Numbered from the stretch's first letter, positions 33,162 to 41,771 are shown. The stretch: 64,000 nucleotides of DNA from Micromonospora sp. CCTCC AA 2012012 (GCF_040499845.1 NZ_CP159342.1:4650001-4714000), one strand, 5' to 3'. Notes: generated by a model from the letters alone, not told the origin. Made by a program: numbers and translations.

Positions 33162-33892
33162 CGCACGACCTCCAACGCCGCACCGGCGGGCCGCCCGCCG
33201 GCCGCGAGAGACGCGGCGAGGGCGCGCAAAGCTTGGGCGAGGCGGGTACGTGTCCACGCCCGCCCCGTCATCCGCCCGGCGAGGACGCCCGCACCCCACC
33301 GGTCGGTGGGCAGCTGCGCCCACACCGGGACACCGAGGCGCCCGCTGATCTCCGCCGGGGTGTAGGCGGACCGGCCGCAGACCGCCAGCCCGACACCACC
33401 CGACCTTGCCGCGGCGCGCAGCGCCGGCAGGCGGGTGTCCAGATGGTCCAGGTACTCCGTCGACCCTGAGGTGACCAGCACGACCGCGTCGGCGGAGCGC
33501 AGCAGGCCCCACGCGGGGCTGTTGGCGTAGAGGCGGCCCACATCGGCGACCACCGCTGGCGCCAGCCCCGCGACCGCGTCGGCCTGGCCGGCGAGGACCG
33601 ACACCGCCCCCGCGGCGGTCTCGGCCGCACCCGGCCCGACGAGGACGTGCAAGCCCAACGGCACCTGCTGCACGTACGGCACCGCCCCACCGGCGTGCCC
33701 ACCGTGCCGGGCCGCCGCCGCCAGGGACGCCAGGCCCGGCTCCTGCGCCAGCCCAAACCTCGCCGCGACCACCCCACCACCGGGATCGGCCTCCACCAGC
33801 AACGCCGGGCGCTCCGGCCACAACGCCGCCATCCCCAACGCGGCCGTCGACGCACCCGGCGCGCCGGACACCGACGCCACCACCACCAACAT
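33158..33892 (-). CDS. TadZ/CpaE-like MinD-family protein with degenerate P-loop
   Basis: 244 residues, ATG 33892 with GAGGAGG upstream. The opening VVVASVSGAPGASTAALGMA is where the deviant Walker A of ParA/MinD proteins should be, but both Lys positions are replaced (SGAPGAST). The later PALLVEADPGGGVVAARFG and VVADVGRLYANSPAWGLLRS preserve the ParA/MinD fold. TadZ/CpaE proteins place the pilus at the pole. Without the Lys, ATP hydrolysis is doubtful, so it may act as a fixed localiser. Confidence 0.78.
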   Translation of the reverse strand: MLVVVASVSGAPGASTAALGMAALWPERPALLVEADPGGGVVAARFGLAQEPGLASLAAAARHGGHAGGAVPYVQQVPLGLHVLVGPGAAETAAGAVSVLAGQADAVAGLAPAVVADVGRLYANSPAWGLLRSADAVVLVTSGSTEYLDHLDTRLPALRAAARSGGVGLAVCGRSAYTPAEISGRLGVPVWAQLPTDRWGAGVLAGRMTGRAWTRTRLAQALRALAASLAAGGRPAGAALEVVR

Positions 33893-33912
33893 CTCCCGCA
33901 CCTCCTCACGTC

Positions 33913-34593
33913 TCACTGGGACGAGCCGAGCTGCACCAGCGACACGTCCCCCGGAGCCGCCGCGACCGCTTCCGCCGCATCCGCGGCGAGCAGCACCGTC
34001 ACCAACTGCGTGCCCACCTGGTCCGCGCCCGCCGCCACGGACACGACCGTGGCCACCGCCCGACGCACACCGCTGTTCTGCTGCGGCGCCTGCTGCCCAC
34101 CCCCCGCAGGCGGGGCGACCAGCACCACCACCCGCGACCCGGCGGTCAGGCTCGTCGGGGCCCGGCCCGGCTTGACCGGCACCGCGATCACCGCCTGCCC
34201 CGCCGCAGGCCACGCCGCCGGCCCGACCTGCCCCGACACCAGCAGGCTCCCTGCCGCCAGCGGCACCGCCGCCGAACGGCCAACGATCCCGCCGCGCCGC
34301 TCGGCCGGGACCAGGTCCAGGCCGGACGGGTTCGCCACCCGCACCACCCGCACATCCGCGTCGGCGATGACCTGACCCGCCGCCACGTTCCGCGCGACGG
34401 CGAGGAACTGCTCATCGGCGTGCCGGCGCAGGTCCACCTGCCAAAACGTCACCACCGTCGCCAAGACCAGCACCATGCCGGCGACCACACGCCGGCCGCT
34501 GCGCCGCCCCACCCGCCGCATACCGGTGGACACCGGCGGCAGATCTGCAGCGGCGATGCTCCCCGGCCGGGGACGGTCCGTCGTGACGCTCAC
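33913..34593 (-). CDS. SAF-domain protein (CpaB/RcpC-like)
   Basis: 226 residues. One membrane helix at about 36-54, then an SAF domain (FLAVARNVAAGQVIADADVR, VGRSAAVPLAAGSLLVSGQV) and a second beta domain (AVIAVPVKPGRAPTSLTAGS). This is the actinobacterial form of CpaB/RcpC, thought to contact the wall or the pilus outside the membrane. The GTG start overlaps the previous stop. Confidence 0.8.
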   Translation of the reverse strand: MSVTTDRPRPGSIAAADLPPVSTGMRRVGRRSGRRVVAGMVLVLATVVTFWQVDLRRHADEQFLAVARNVAAGQVIADADVRVVRVANPSGLDLVPAERRGGIVGRSAAVPLAAGSLLVSGQVGPAAWPAAGQAVIAVPVKPGRAPTSLTAGSRVVVLVAPPAGGGQQAPQQNSGVRRAVATVVSVAAGADQVGTQLVTVLLAADAAEAVAAAPGDVSLVQLGSSQ

Positions 34594-35453
34594 CGGACAC
34601 CTCCGACGATCGCCTGGGACTCCGCCACCCGCACAGACACCGTCGAGGTCGTCGTGAGCGGAGCGAGAGTGCCCCCACTACCGGCACCAGACCAGGTGAC
34701 CGACCACGTCACCGTCGCCCGCAGCCGGAACGCCGCCCCCACTGCGACAGCGGACGAGGAGGTGTAGGTATGCCCGCACGGCGACGACGCCCGCGGGTCC
34801 GTGCCCGGCTTCCACGGCTTGCCCGGACCAGTGCACGTCAGGTCGTCGCTGCCGTCGCCGAAGGACCACACCACCTGCGTCGGCGTCGCGGTCGCGGTCA
34901 CCGACACCCCAGGCACCGACGCGGTCGCCGACCGAGCCCCCCACGTCACCGGGTCCACCCACAGCCACACCGGCACCTGCACCAGCACGAACGGCGCGGT
35001 GGTGGGATTCGTGTGAATCTGCGGCGAGGGCAGGCGCAGCCGAGACCGCGCCGTCTGCGCCAACGCCGTCAGATTCACCGTCGGCGCCTGGTCCAGCCAC
35101 ACCGGCACCTCCTGCGACCCGAGCCCGTTGGCTACGCAAGTCCGCGAATACCAACCGCCCTCTGGGCCCTTGCCCGGCGGAGGCGGGAGACCCACGTCGA
35201 CCGGCGCCCAGTAGCAGCCGTCGCCACCGCCGCCGCCCGAGCCGTCGTCACCGGACCCGCCGCCTTGGTTGCCGCCGGTGGAGCCGCCAGACCCGCCGGG
35301 GGTGCCGGCGCTGATCTCGCATTCGGGAGCTGACGGGTTCTGGGTGCAGCTGACCCCGCCGATGCCACCGTCAGCACGTGCTTCCAGGCTTCCAGTCATC
35401 AGTACGATCGCTGCCGCGCCCGCGGCGATCAGGCATCGAGCGGTGCGACGCAT
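34590..35453 (-). CDS. Secreted protein with Gly-rich linker and PKD-like segment
   Basis: 287 residues with a signal peptide (residues 1-28, LIAAGAAAIVLMTGSLEARA), a Gly/Ser-rich linker, and a C-terminal beta domain that includes VVWSFGDGSD, the hallmark of PKD-type folds. Several Cys pairs fit an extracellular protein. It lies between the lipoprotein and the SAF gene, so it is probably an exported pilus accessory or tip component. The exact family is not known to me. Confidence 0.72.
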   Translation of the reverse strand: MRRTARCLIAAGAAAIVLMTGSLEARADGGIGGVSCTQNPSAPECEISAGTPGGSGGSTGGNQGGGSGDDGSGGGGGDGCYWAPVDVGLPPPPGKGPEGGWYSRTCVANGLGSQEVPVWLDQAPTVNLTALAQTARSRLRLPSPQIHTNPTTAPFVLVQVPVWLWVDPVTWGARSATASVPGVSVTATATPTQVVWSFGDGSDDLTCTGPGKPWKPGTDPRASSPCGHTYTSSSAVAVGAAFRLRATVTWSVTWSGAGSGGTLAPLTTTSTVSVRVAESQAIVGGVR

Positions 35454-36049
35454 CAGCACGACCCCACGTCCTGGACGCCGAAGCTGGTGACCTTCCAGCC
35501 GCCGGCCTCGAGGTCCGTGACCGTTGCCCGCGCGCTCCGCCGGCCCCCGGGCACGTCGTTGATCGGCTTGCCCGCCAGGTTGTAGACCAGGAAGGCGCTG
35601 TCGTCGATGCAGTCGGTGACGGTCACCGTCGCAGGTGAGGCGTTGAGCGCGACGTCGGTGGCCTGAGGGTCTAGGACGTACTTGCCCTTGAGTACCTGCT
35701 TTTTGCTCCGGTAGGTGGCCAGCCCGTTTCGCAACGTCTTCAGCGCGCCGTCGCTGGCGAACCTGCTGAGGTCGGGCTCGTCGGGGTTGGCGGTAAGACC
35801 GGCCTTCGCGTACGCGGCCCACATACCGCGGTACGCATCCATCGCTGCGCCTTCGGCGGCGCCGCGCGGATCCTGGCTGGGCGCGGGAACAGTGACGGAG
35901 GTGGTGGGAGAAGTTTCTTGCCCGGTGTTCCCGGCGTCGCACGCTCCGGTGCCGACCACCAGGCACAGGCCGATCGCCGAGCCCGCCACGCGAGAGCGGC
36001 GGCCTCGCGATCGAACGGTGGAAGTTCGCTGTCTGTTACGGCTCGTCAT
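35453..36049 (-). CDS. Probable lipoprotein with NTF2-like domain
   Basis: 198 residues from ATG 36049, with AGGAGG about 13 bases upstream. The N-terminus has basic residues, a hydrophobic run and a Cys (AIGLCLVVGTGACDAG), a plausible though not ideal lipobox. The mature part (MDAYRGMWAAYAKAG to WKVTSFGVQD) reads as a small alpha-beta NTF2-like domain. It is the first gene of the pilus operon. Confidence 0.72.
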   Translation of the reverse strand: MTSRNRQRTSTVRSRGRRSRVAGSAIGLCLVVGTGACDAGNTGQETSPTTSVTVPAPSQDPRGAAEGAAMDAYRGMWAAYAKAGLTANPDEPDLSRFASDGALKTLRNGLATYRSKKQVLKGKYVLDPQATDVALNASPATVTVTDCIDDSAFLVYNLAGKPINDVPGGRRSARATVTDLEAGGWKVTSFGVQDVGSC

Positions 36050-36156
36050 CTGCCGGCCTGCCTCCTGACGGTTCCTGGCCACAGCGACGCGGGGCCGTCC
36101 CGCTGTCGTGGAAGTTGCACGCACGGATGCCTGAACTCACCTCTACACCCGGCCCC

Positions 36157-36225
36157 CACGGTTACCGCAACGTGCTTACCTTCCGGTGATTACCGTCAGG
36201 TGCTCACCTCGAGGCCACCGATAAT
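36157..36225 (+). promoter_or_regulatory. Four 14-bp-spaced repeats plus a -10 box in the divergent promoter region
   Basis: CACGGTTACC (36157), CGTGCTTACC (36171), GGTGATTACC (36185) and GGTGCTCACC (36199) begin exactly 14 bp apart and share a final TTACC/TCACC. GATAAT (36220-36225) is a good -10 box facing right, and the last repeat covers its -35 position, as in activator-dependent promoters. The region separates the minus-strand pilus operon from the plus-strand winged-helix/peptidase genes. Confidence 0.65.
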
Positions 36226-36334
36226 GCGAGTCTTTCGACGCAATCCGACCAGCCGGTGTCGGATTCGCGACACTATGCCCGCAGGGATTGAAGGCCCTAG
36301 AATCCTCGGAAAATGTCAAGGGAGAGCGCCCACC

Positions 36335-36694
36335 ATGAGCCGCATCGCCGAGGGCCCTCAGCCCGCCGACCTCGCCGAGGAGCTCGCCCGCCGATCCACC
36401 GCCATCGCAACTCTGGTGACTATGCGTGATCGCGCGGCTGTCACGATCGGGGATCTCGGTGGCGTGGACGAGGCGTCCCGCGAGGCGCTGCGGGCCGACC
36501 TGTGCTGGCTCGCGGCGACTGGACTCCTGCGGCGGGAACCGCACGGCAGTTGGGACGTGATCGCCGCCACAGGTGCCTACCGCTTGTCCAACATGGGGCG
36601 CGCGCTGGCCGATGCCCTGAATGCGCTGGCCGAGGGCTGCCGCCACCGGACCAGCGCGCCAGCTATCCAACGACGTGACTCGATACCGCGATGA
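36335..36694 (+). CDS. Small winged-helix protein
   Basis: 119 residues, ATG 36335 with AAGGGAGAG upstream. Residues 30-75 (AAVTIGDLGGVDEASREALR, LCWLAATGLLRREPHGSWDV) form a winged helix, with a C-terminal dimerisation helix. Its position next to the repeat array makes it a candidate regulator of the pilus genes. Family assignment is uncertain. Confidence 0.65.
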   Translation: MSRIAEGPQPADLAEELARRSTAIATLVTMRDRAAVTIGDLGGVDEASREALRADLCWLAATGLLRREPHGSWDVIAATGAYRLSNMGRALADALNALAEGCRHRTSAPAIQRRDSIPR

Positions 36695-36788
36695 TCTCCG
36701 CTTGACTCAACGTGAATTCTTTGTTCACGTAGAGCAGTCGATCACCTAGACTCGTCCTCTGGCCGACCTTGACGGGGAGGGGAGGCGG

Positions 36789-37139
36789 ATGGACGACGAC
36801 CTTCACGCCGTGCACGACGCGATCAAACTGTGCGCCCAGCGGTGGACCCTGGAGATCCTCACGGCACTCGGCCAACGGCCGATGCGATTCTCAGAGCTGC
36901 TGCGCGAGATCCACCCGGCGCCGAGTTCGAAATCGCTCAACGACGCCCTGCGCCGCCTGCGCGACAGTGGCTTGGTGCACCACACCGACGACGTGGGCGC
37001 CGGTACCTACACCCTGACCGCCGCCGGCACCCACCTGCTGCCGCTGCTCTCATCGTTCATGCGCGAGATGCGGCGCTGGTCAGACACCTATCGCGACGGC
37101 TACGCGCAGCCGACCGGCGCGGACGCCGGGCCGGCGTAG
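36789..37139 (+). CDS. HxlR-family winged-helix regulator
   Basis: 116 residues with the HxlR pattern: KLCAQRWTLEILTALGQRPM, FSELLREIHPAPSSKSLNDA, LRRLRDSGLVHH and YTLTAAGTHLLPLL. These are small dimeric repressors or activators, often redox- or ligand-responsive. The conserved N-terminal Cys is present (KLCAQ). It has a purine-rich GGGGAGGGGAGGCGG ribosome site and sits between the 36335 gene and the prepilin peptidase. Confidence 0.82.
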   Translation: MDDDLHAVHDAIKLCAQRWTLEILTALGQRPMRFSELLREIHPAPSSKSLNDALRRLRDSGLVHHTDDVGAGTYTLTAAGTHLLPLLSSFMREMRRWSDTYRDGYAQPTGADAGPA

Positions 37140-37169
37140 GCCCGTCGCGCACCACGACGACGGCAGCTG

Positions 37170-37886
37170 ATGAACCCCTCGGCGCTGGGGCTGGCGCTCT
37201 GCTGCGGCGCCCTTGCCGGCTTGGCGTTGCCACACGCCTACACCCGGCTGGTGGCCAACCCCCCAGCGAGCGCGGGGACGCCACCGTCCCGTGCGGTCGG
37301 AGACGGCACCGCGGCACCCCGCGGTGTCTCGGTCAGAGGTTCCCTGATGCTGGTGGCCGCCTCGGAGCTGTGTGGCATCGGGCTGGCTGTCGCCTCCGCG
37401 GGCCTAGCCTGGCTGCTGCGCGACGCCTCCGGCGGCCTGCCGCTACTGGCGGTCTGGCTCGTGGTGATGCACACCGGCGTGCTGCTCGCCGCCGTCGACG
37501 TCGCGGTCCGCAGGCTGCCCACGCCCGCGATCGGTGCCGCCGCCCTGGCCGTCGGCGTCGTGCTGGCCGGCCGAGCGGCGGCCACGGGCCAGGCCCGAAC
37601 GCTGGCCGCCGCGGCGCTCGCCGCGGCGGCGCTCGGCAGTCTGTACCTGGCCTTGGTCCTCGTCGCGGGAAGCGGAATGGGGATGGGTGACGTGCGGCTG
37701 GCCGCGCTGCTCGGCGCGGCGCTGGGCGCCACCGGCTGGCCCACGGTGTTGCTCGGCGGCCTGCTGCCCTTCGTGCTCGCCGTTCCCGAAGCGCTGGCGC
37801 ACCTAGCGCTGCGCCGCGCGCCCAGCCTCGCCTTCGGCCCGTATCTGGTCACCGGGGCGCTCGTGGCGGCCGTAGCCGGCAGCTGA
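37170..37886 (+). CDS. Prepilin peptidase (A24 family, TadV/CpaA-like)
   Basis: 238 residues with about seven membrane helices. The two catalytic Asp motifs of aspartic prepilin peptidases are visible: AAVDVAVRRLPTP (about 110-122) and GSGMGMGDVRLAALLG (about 167-182). No N-terminal methylase Cys domain is present, as usual for Tad systems. It should process the pilin-like and TadE-like proteins of the divergent operon. Encoded on the opposite strand from the rest of the pilus genes. Confidence 0.85.
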   Translation: MNPSALGLALCCGALAGLALPHAYTRLVANPPASAGTPPSRAVGDGTAAPRGVSVRGSLMLVAASELCGIGLAVASAGLAWLLRDASGGLPLLAVWLVVMHTGVLLAAVDVAVRRLPTPAIGAAALAVGVVLAGRAAATGQARTLAAAALAAAALGSLYLALVLVAGSGMGMGDVRLAALLGAALGATGWPTVLLGGLLPFVLAVPEALAHLALRRAPSLAFGPYLVTGALVAAVAGS

Positions 37887-38045
37887 TCACTTGCCGAGAA
37901 CGGCGTGTGTTGCGCGTGCCCCACGGCTACGTCCTGTCCAGATTTTCGGGGCGCAACCAGCGCGGGGAGCGGAACTCGGGACGTCAGGTACGGGGACCAT
38001 CAACCACTCGCCCGTCGGCGCACTTAGCTGCGCGGCTTCTCCAGG

Positions 38046-39209
38046 TCAGTCGCCGGCCGTGGCCAGCGGACCGTCGATAGGGATGATCGCGGCGCGAGCC
38101 GCGCCGGTGTGTAACGCACTCAAGAGCCATACCCGATCCGAGTTGCTCTGGGGCCTAGTGAAGTACACCAGTGTGGCGTCGTGCAGTAGCGACTCATCAG
38201 CGTCCAGGCCGTTGCGGGTGGCGACGATGACGGAAGGTGGGCGGTCGCCACCCGCGACCGCCTTACCTTTCCGTGGCTCGTGCAACGTCAACTGCTCGGT
38301 GCGGACGCCGTGGGCGGCGAGGTGGTCCCGTACGTACTCGACCTCGGCGCGTAAGGGTCCGGTTACCACTATGACCGGGCCGGACCGGTGCCTTTGCAGG
38401 ACCGTTTCTGTCATTGCCTCCAGCCGGGGGTCTGGGCCGAGGGCTTCGAGGGAGTCCACGAGGTTCCACGCCATATCGATGTCGTTCATGTCGCCGTGGC
38501 TCGTCCCATGTGTACTGATGAGTCGCATTAGTGCTGAGTGCACAGCGGGGCGACTGCGGGTGCTGTTGCGCTTGTCCAGCAGCCTCGCTGCCTGTTCGAA
38601 GAGCGAGCGCTCGGCGGGGCTGAGCGACACCGGGTACGTCTCGGGATCGGGGTGCCGGTCACCGCTCATGGTGATGGCCTCGTCCAAGGTGAGCTCAACT
38701 AGCGTGGGGTGGTGGAGCCATGTGGGCAGACCCTGGCCCGGTTCTTGGTCAACCACGATGGTCTGGCGAGCCTGCTCGACGATGTCGAGAACGGCGGGCG
38801 TGGTTGAACTGTCCGGTCGAGGACCAGCGTCGAGAACAGCCAGGGCCAGGGGTAGCGATTTCAACGCGATCCGCACGGGACCGCGGCGGATGTCTAGCAC
38901 GGTGGTGAGGAAGATGCCCCGATGAGGCTCTGCCGGCAGTCGGTTAGCGAGTTCCAGGGCGAGGTCAGGCTTCAGGAGGCGTACCGGCGCGGCATTGCGA
39001 CTCTCGAGAACAAAGGCCCACTGCTCGAGCAGCGCACGACGCGACGACACGACCACGACGAAACCGGAAGCTGCGCTGCGCGCGGCGAATTCCGCCACTG
39101 TCGTCGTGATACCGGAGCCGACAGGGGCACGCAGCACGATGTGTCGCGCATCGCGGACACGGTCCAACCGCTCCGCAAGTAGGGCTTGGGCTGAAGCGCG
39201 AGCAGTCAT
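38046..39209 (-). CDS. Helicase-like protein with degenerate motifs
   Basis: 387 residues from ATG 39209, overlapping the CBS-HEPN stop (ATGA). The N-terminal half follows the SF2 helicase layout: HIVLRAPVGSGITTTVAEFA takes the place of motif I but the Lys of GKT is Ile; VVVVSSRRALLEQWAF resembles motif Ia; LALAVLDAGPRP is where DExH should be and has only the first Asp. The C-terminal half (GPVIVVTGPLRAEVEYVRDH, LLHDATLVYFTRPQSNSDRV) looks like a RecA2 domain without the arginine finger motif. It is therefore probably a non-hydrolysing nucleic-acid sensor or scaffold. The tight overlap implies a stoichiometric partner of the CBS-HEPN protein. Confidence 0.7.
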   Translation of the reverse strand: MTARASAQALLAERLDRVRDARHIVLRAPVGSGITTTVAEFAARSAASGFVVVVSSRRALLEQWAFVLESRNAAPVRLLKPDLALELANRLPAEPHRGIFLTTVLDIRRGPVRIALKSLPLALAVLDAGPRPDSSTTPAVLDIVEQARQTIVVDQEPGQGLPTWLHHPTLVELTLDEAITMSGDRHPDPETYPVSLSPAERSLFEQAARLLDKRNSTRSRPAVHSALMRLISTHGTSHGDMNDIDMAWNLVDSLEALGPDPRLEAMTETVLQRHRSGPVIVVTGPLRAEVEYVRDHLAAHGVRTEQLTLHEPRKGKAVAGGDRPPSVIVATRNGLDADESLLHDATLVYFTRPQSNSDRVWLLSALHTGAARAAIIPIDGPLATAGD

Positions 39210-39979
39210 TGCAACATCCTGACCCTGCGCTGCAGCCACACGCGGGCATTCATGACCAGGTCAACCTCGTCGGGTGTCACTGCATCGCGAAAATGGAAGA
39301 CCTTGTTGCGGACGTCGCGCACGGGTTCAAGCATGGAAAAGACCAGCTCGCGGCTGCTACCGAATGTTCGGCTAAAGACCCTGCCGAAACGCTCCGGGCC
39401 ATTGATCACCGAAATCAACTCGCCGAAGGTCAGGTCCTCCAGCCGTTCGGCCGGGGTGCCCTCCACGCCTGCCGGTCGGGCCGCAGCGACGAGTGCACTG
39501 AGCTCGTCCTCGGTGGCGCATGCTCGTCGGGCCAGGTAGCGCGTCGCCAGCTCGACGTCACGAACGATCATGAACTGCCTTGTCGCTGTCCACAGGTAGC
39601 TGCTGATGTCAGCGGTAGTGACAACGGCGAGCAGCCGCTCCTCATCACCCACCAACACCGCCCCCTTGTGGTGGATCGCCTCCAACGCGTCCTCGACCTC
39701 CGAGCCGGACCTGACGAACGTCAGGTCCTCAAGGAAATCGCCGACCGGATACGACAGGGGGTCGTCCTGGCGGCGCACGATCCCAAGATTCAGCGCGAGC
39801 GATCGGTAGCTGAACACACCCACCACCACATCGTTAGATGTCACCGGCAGCTGATCGAATCCGCAACGAGCCATCAGTGCGAGCGCCTTTGAGACCAGTG
39901 TAGTGACCTCAACAGTGGCAACCTCTTGGTCAGTCGGCACCACCTGGCCTACACGCAGGAAGTGATGCTGCGGCGTCAT
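39206..39979 (-). CDS. CBS-pair protein with C-terminal HEPN-like domain
   Basis: 257 residues. The first 135 form two CBS motifs (VSKALALMARCGFDQLPVTS, VVGVFSYRSLAL, then VEDALEAIHHKGAVLVGDEE, RLLAVVTTADISSYL), which bind adenosine nucleotides. The C-terminal half is helical and contains RNKVFH (Arg224, His229), the RX4H signature of HEPN ribonucleases, within VRDVRNKVFHFRDAV. HEPN proteins with RX4-6H cut RNA in toxin-antitoxin, CRISPR and abortive-infection systems. A nucleotide-sensing CBS pair fused to an RNase domain suggests activation by a nucleotide signal or energy state (inference). Confidence 0.75.
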   Translation of the reverse strand: MTPQHHFLRVGQVVPTDQEVATVEVTTLVSKALALMARCGFDQLPVTSNDVVVGVFSYRSLALNLGIVRRQDDPLSYPVGDFLEDLTFVRSGSEVEDALEAIHHKGAVLVGDEERLLAVVTTADISSYLWTATRQFMIVRDVELATRYLARRACATEDELSALVAAARPAGVEGTPAERLEDLTFGELISVINGPERFGRVFSRTFGSSRELVFSMLEPVRDVRNKVFHFRDAVTPDEVDLVMNARVWLQRRVRMLQ

Positions 39980-40035
39980 GCGGCTCAGCCGTGCCCCTCC
40001 CCTGATCTTCGCCTGCGCGTCGGAACCCGACGAGG

Positions 40036-41151
40036 CTATCGGCCGGCTACGTCCCTCAGCCAGCCGTCTAGGCCGACGAGACGTCCAGACTCGATGTGTC
40101 CCAGCGCCCGCCTGATGCCCTTACCGCGGGCAGGAACGGGTGCTCGATAGGCAGCATGGGGTCCAGCCGGGTTGACGTGGACGACGGCGGAGAACAACGG
40201 GCTGTTCTGGCGGCGAACTTCGCAAGCCGCAGCAAGCCTGGCAGGGTCGAACTCGTTGGTGATGAGCACATAGTCGAAGTCCTCACCAGCCTCCTCAAGC
40301 TCGGCATAGTCCCGGAAATCGCTGACGAACTGCTCTTCCCGGTCGCTTCTTACACTCCACTTGCAGGAAACGAGCGTCCGCCTCCCGGTGGCCCCCTGAA
40401 CTAGCGCGAGATCCACCTGCCGCGGCTTGCTGTTGGCCCTTGGCCTGCGGAACCCCGGCACCTGGTGCAACAGCGGGCGGACATGAATGGTGTGGGTGCG
40501 GGCGATGGCCGGGATGCGGCTCAGGAGGGCACTCACAGTGTCCTCGAAACCTTCGCCGACCAGGTTCTTCCGCTTGTTCTCCAGGCCGACGTGGGCGTAG
40601 ATCCTCTCCGCCAGTTCCCTGAGGGCGGCGGGTGACGGCCGCTGCGCGAGGAACGGGTCAAGCACCTCGGCGATGATCGACTCCAGCTCAGGGTCCTCAC
40701 CCGGTTCGGGCAGCCCCATCCCTTCGTACGGCCGGCGCTGGCCAGAGACGGTATCCAGCAAGCGCGCACGATTCCGGGCGGCGACATGCGCCAGATCAGC
40801 GGTGGCGTGCCGAAAGAGGTAGTCGATGTGCTTGTCCAGCTCGCCCGGCGCGACCCCCAGGGCCTCCGCAGACCAGACATGGAAAGCAAGGCTGCGCGCG
40901 TACCAGGGGCGACCGGGCTGGCACTTGTCGCTCTCGTAGCAGTGGGCTAGGCCTGTGGTCCGGTCGATCCAGAGCAGCAGGCGGTAGACGTGTCGCCAGG
41001 CGTTCTCCGGGTTCACCGCCTCGGCGCTCGAGAAGTATCGTTTCAGGAGCCGGGCGCGGTTCTCCTCACCGAAGGCGCGGGCACTAGCTTCGCTCGTCGA
41101 GCCCCCGGGGGCACTACCCAGTCCCGGTATGGCCACCTGGTCTCCAACCAC
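40036..41151 (-). CDS. Restriction-endonuclease-like protein (PD-(D/E)xK)
   Basis: 371 residues. The N-terminal two thirds is helical; the nuclease core follows: an Asp in KPRQVDLALVQGATG (near residue 245) and a Lys in TLVSCKWSVRSDREEQFVSD (near 263), a variant PD-(D/E)xK site with Ser-Cys-Lys at the DxK position. It lies in a cluster with a Vsr endonuclease and a C5-methyltransferase, so it is most likely the restriction partner. The recognition sequence cannot be deduced. The start is uncertain: GTG 41151 has no strong ribosome site, and a later GTG at 41136 is possible. Confidence 0.7.
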   Translation of the reverse strand: MVGDQVAIPGLGSAPGGSTSEASARAFGEENRARLLKRYFSSAEAVNPENAWRHVYRLLLWIDRTTGLAHCYESDKCQPGRPWYARSLAFHVWSAEALGVAPGELDKHIDYLFRHATADLAHVAARNRARLLDTVSGQRRPYEGMGLPEPGEDPELESIIAEVLDPFLAQRPSPAALRELAERIYAHVGLENKRKNLVGEGFEDTVSALLSRIPAIARTHTIHVRPLLHQVPGFRRPRANSKPRQVDLALVQGATGRRTLVSCKWSVRSDREEQFVSDFRDYAELEEAGEDFDYVLITNEFDPARLAAACEVRRQNSPLFSAVVHVNPAGPHAAYRAPVPARGKGIRRALGHIESGRLVGLDGWLRDVAGR

Positions 41152-41339
41152 TCGCCGAGAGTACTAGGCATGCCCATCCTTCGGTGTCCCGCACCGCAGG
41201 CCGAGCTGTCCATGCGCATGCCGTGGCAGGTGGCGCACGTTGTGCAATAGTTGCTCAGCAGCCAATCCGGGACCGAGGCGTCTCGTCGCCCGTTGCGATC
41301 GGGTTGGATTCAGGAGACCTGGACAGAGTGTACGGAGCT

Positions 41340-41771
41340 ATGCCAGACCACTTGTCGAAAGCGGGACGCTCACGTGTGATGGCCGCCATCCGTTCCAAGA
41401 ACACCAAGCCCGAGCTCATGCTCCGGCAGGCATTGAGAGCCTCGGGCGTGACAGGCTACCGCATTCACCTCGCGACTCTCCCCGGAAAGCCGGACATCGC
41501 CTTTACGCGCTGGCGCTTGGCTGTATTCGTGGACGGTGTTTTCTGGCACGGGCACCCGGACCATTTCAAGCCGCAGCTGGCCAGTCCCTACTGGAGGGAG
41601 AAGATCGCACGGAACCAGGAAAGGGACGTCAAAAACGACGCCGCGCTGGCGGCCATTGGCTGGACGGTCTTAAGGGTCTGGGACACGCACGTCAAGGAAG
41701 ACCTTGGTGATGTTACCCGGACGGTGACCGATGCACTTAGGGCGCTGGGTCGGCCTGACGTGCCGCGATGA
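41340..41771 (+). CDS. vsr: Very short patch repair endonuclease Vsr
   Basis: 143 residues with the Vsr pattern: RSRVMAAIRSKNTKPELMLR, LPGKPDIAFTRWRLAVFVDG, FWHGHPDHF (metal and catalytic His) and WTVLRVWDTHVKEDL. Vsr nicks next to T:G mismatches made by deamination of 5-methylcytosine and so protects cells that carry a C5-methyltransferase. Such an enzyme is encoded convergently, 3 bp away. ATG 41340 fits the family start; a GTG at 41328 is in frame and has AGGAGA upstream. Confidence 0.9.
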   Translation: MPDHLSKAGRSRVMAAIRSKNTKPELMLRQALRASGVTGYRIHLATLPGKPDIAFTRWRLAVFVDGVFWHGHPDHFKPQLASPYWREKIARNQERDVKNDAALAAIGWTVLRVWDTHVKEDLGDVTRTVTDALRALGRPDVPR

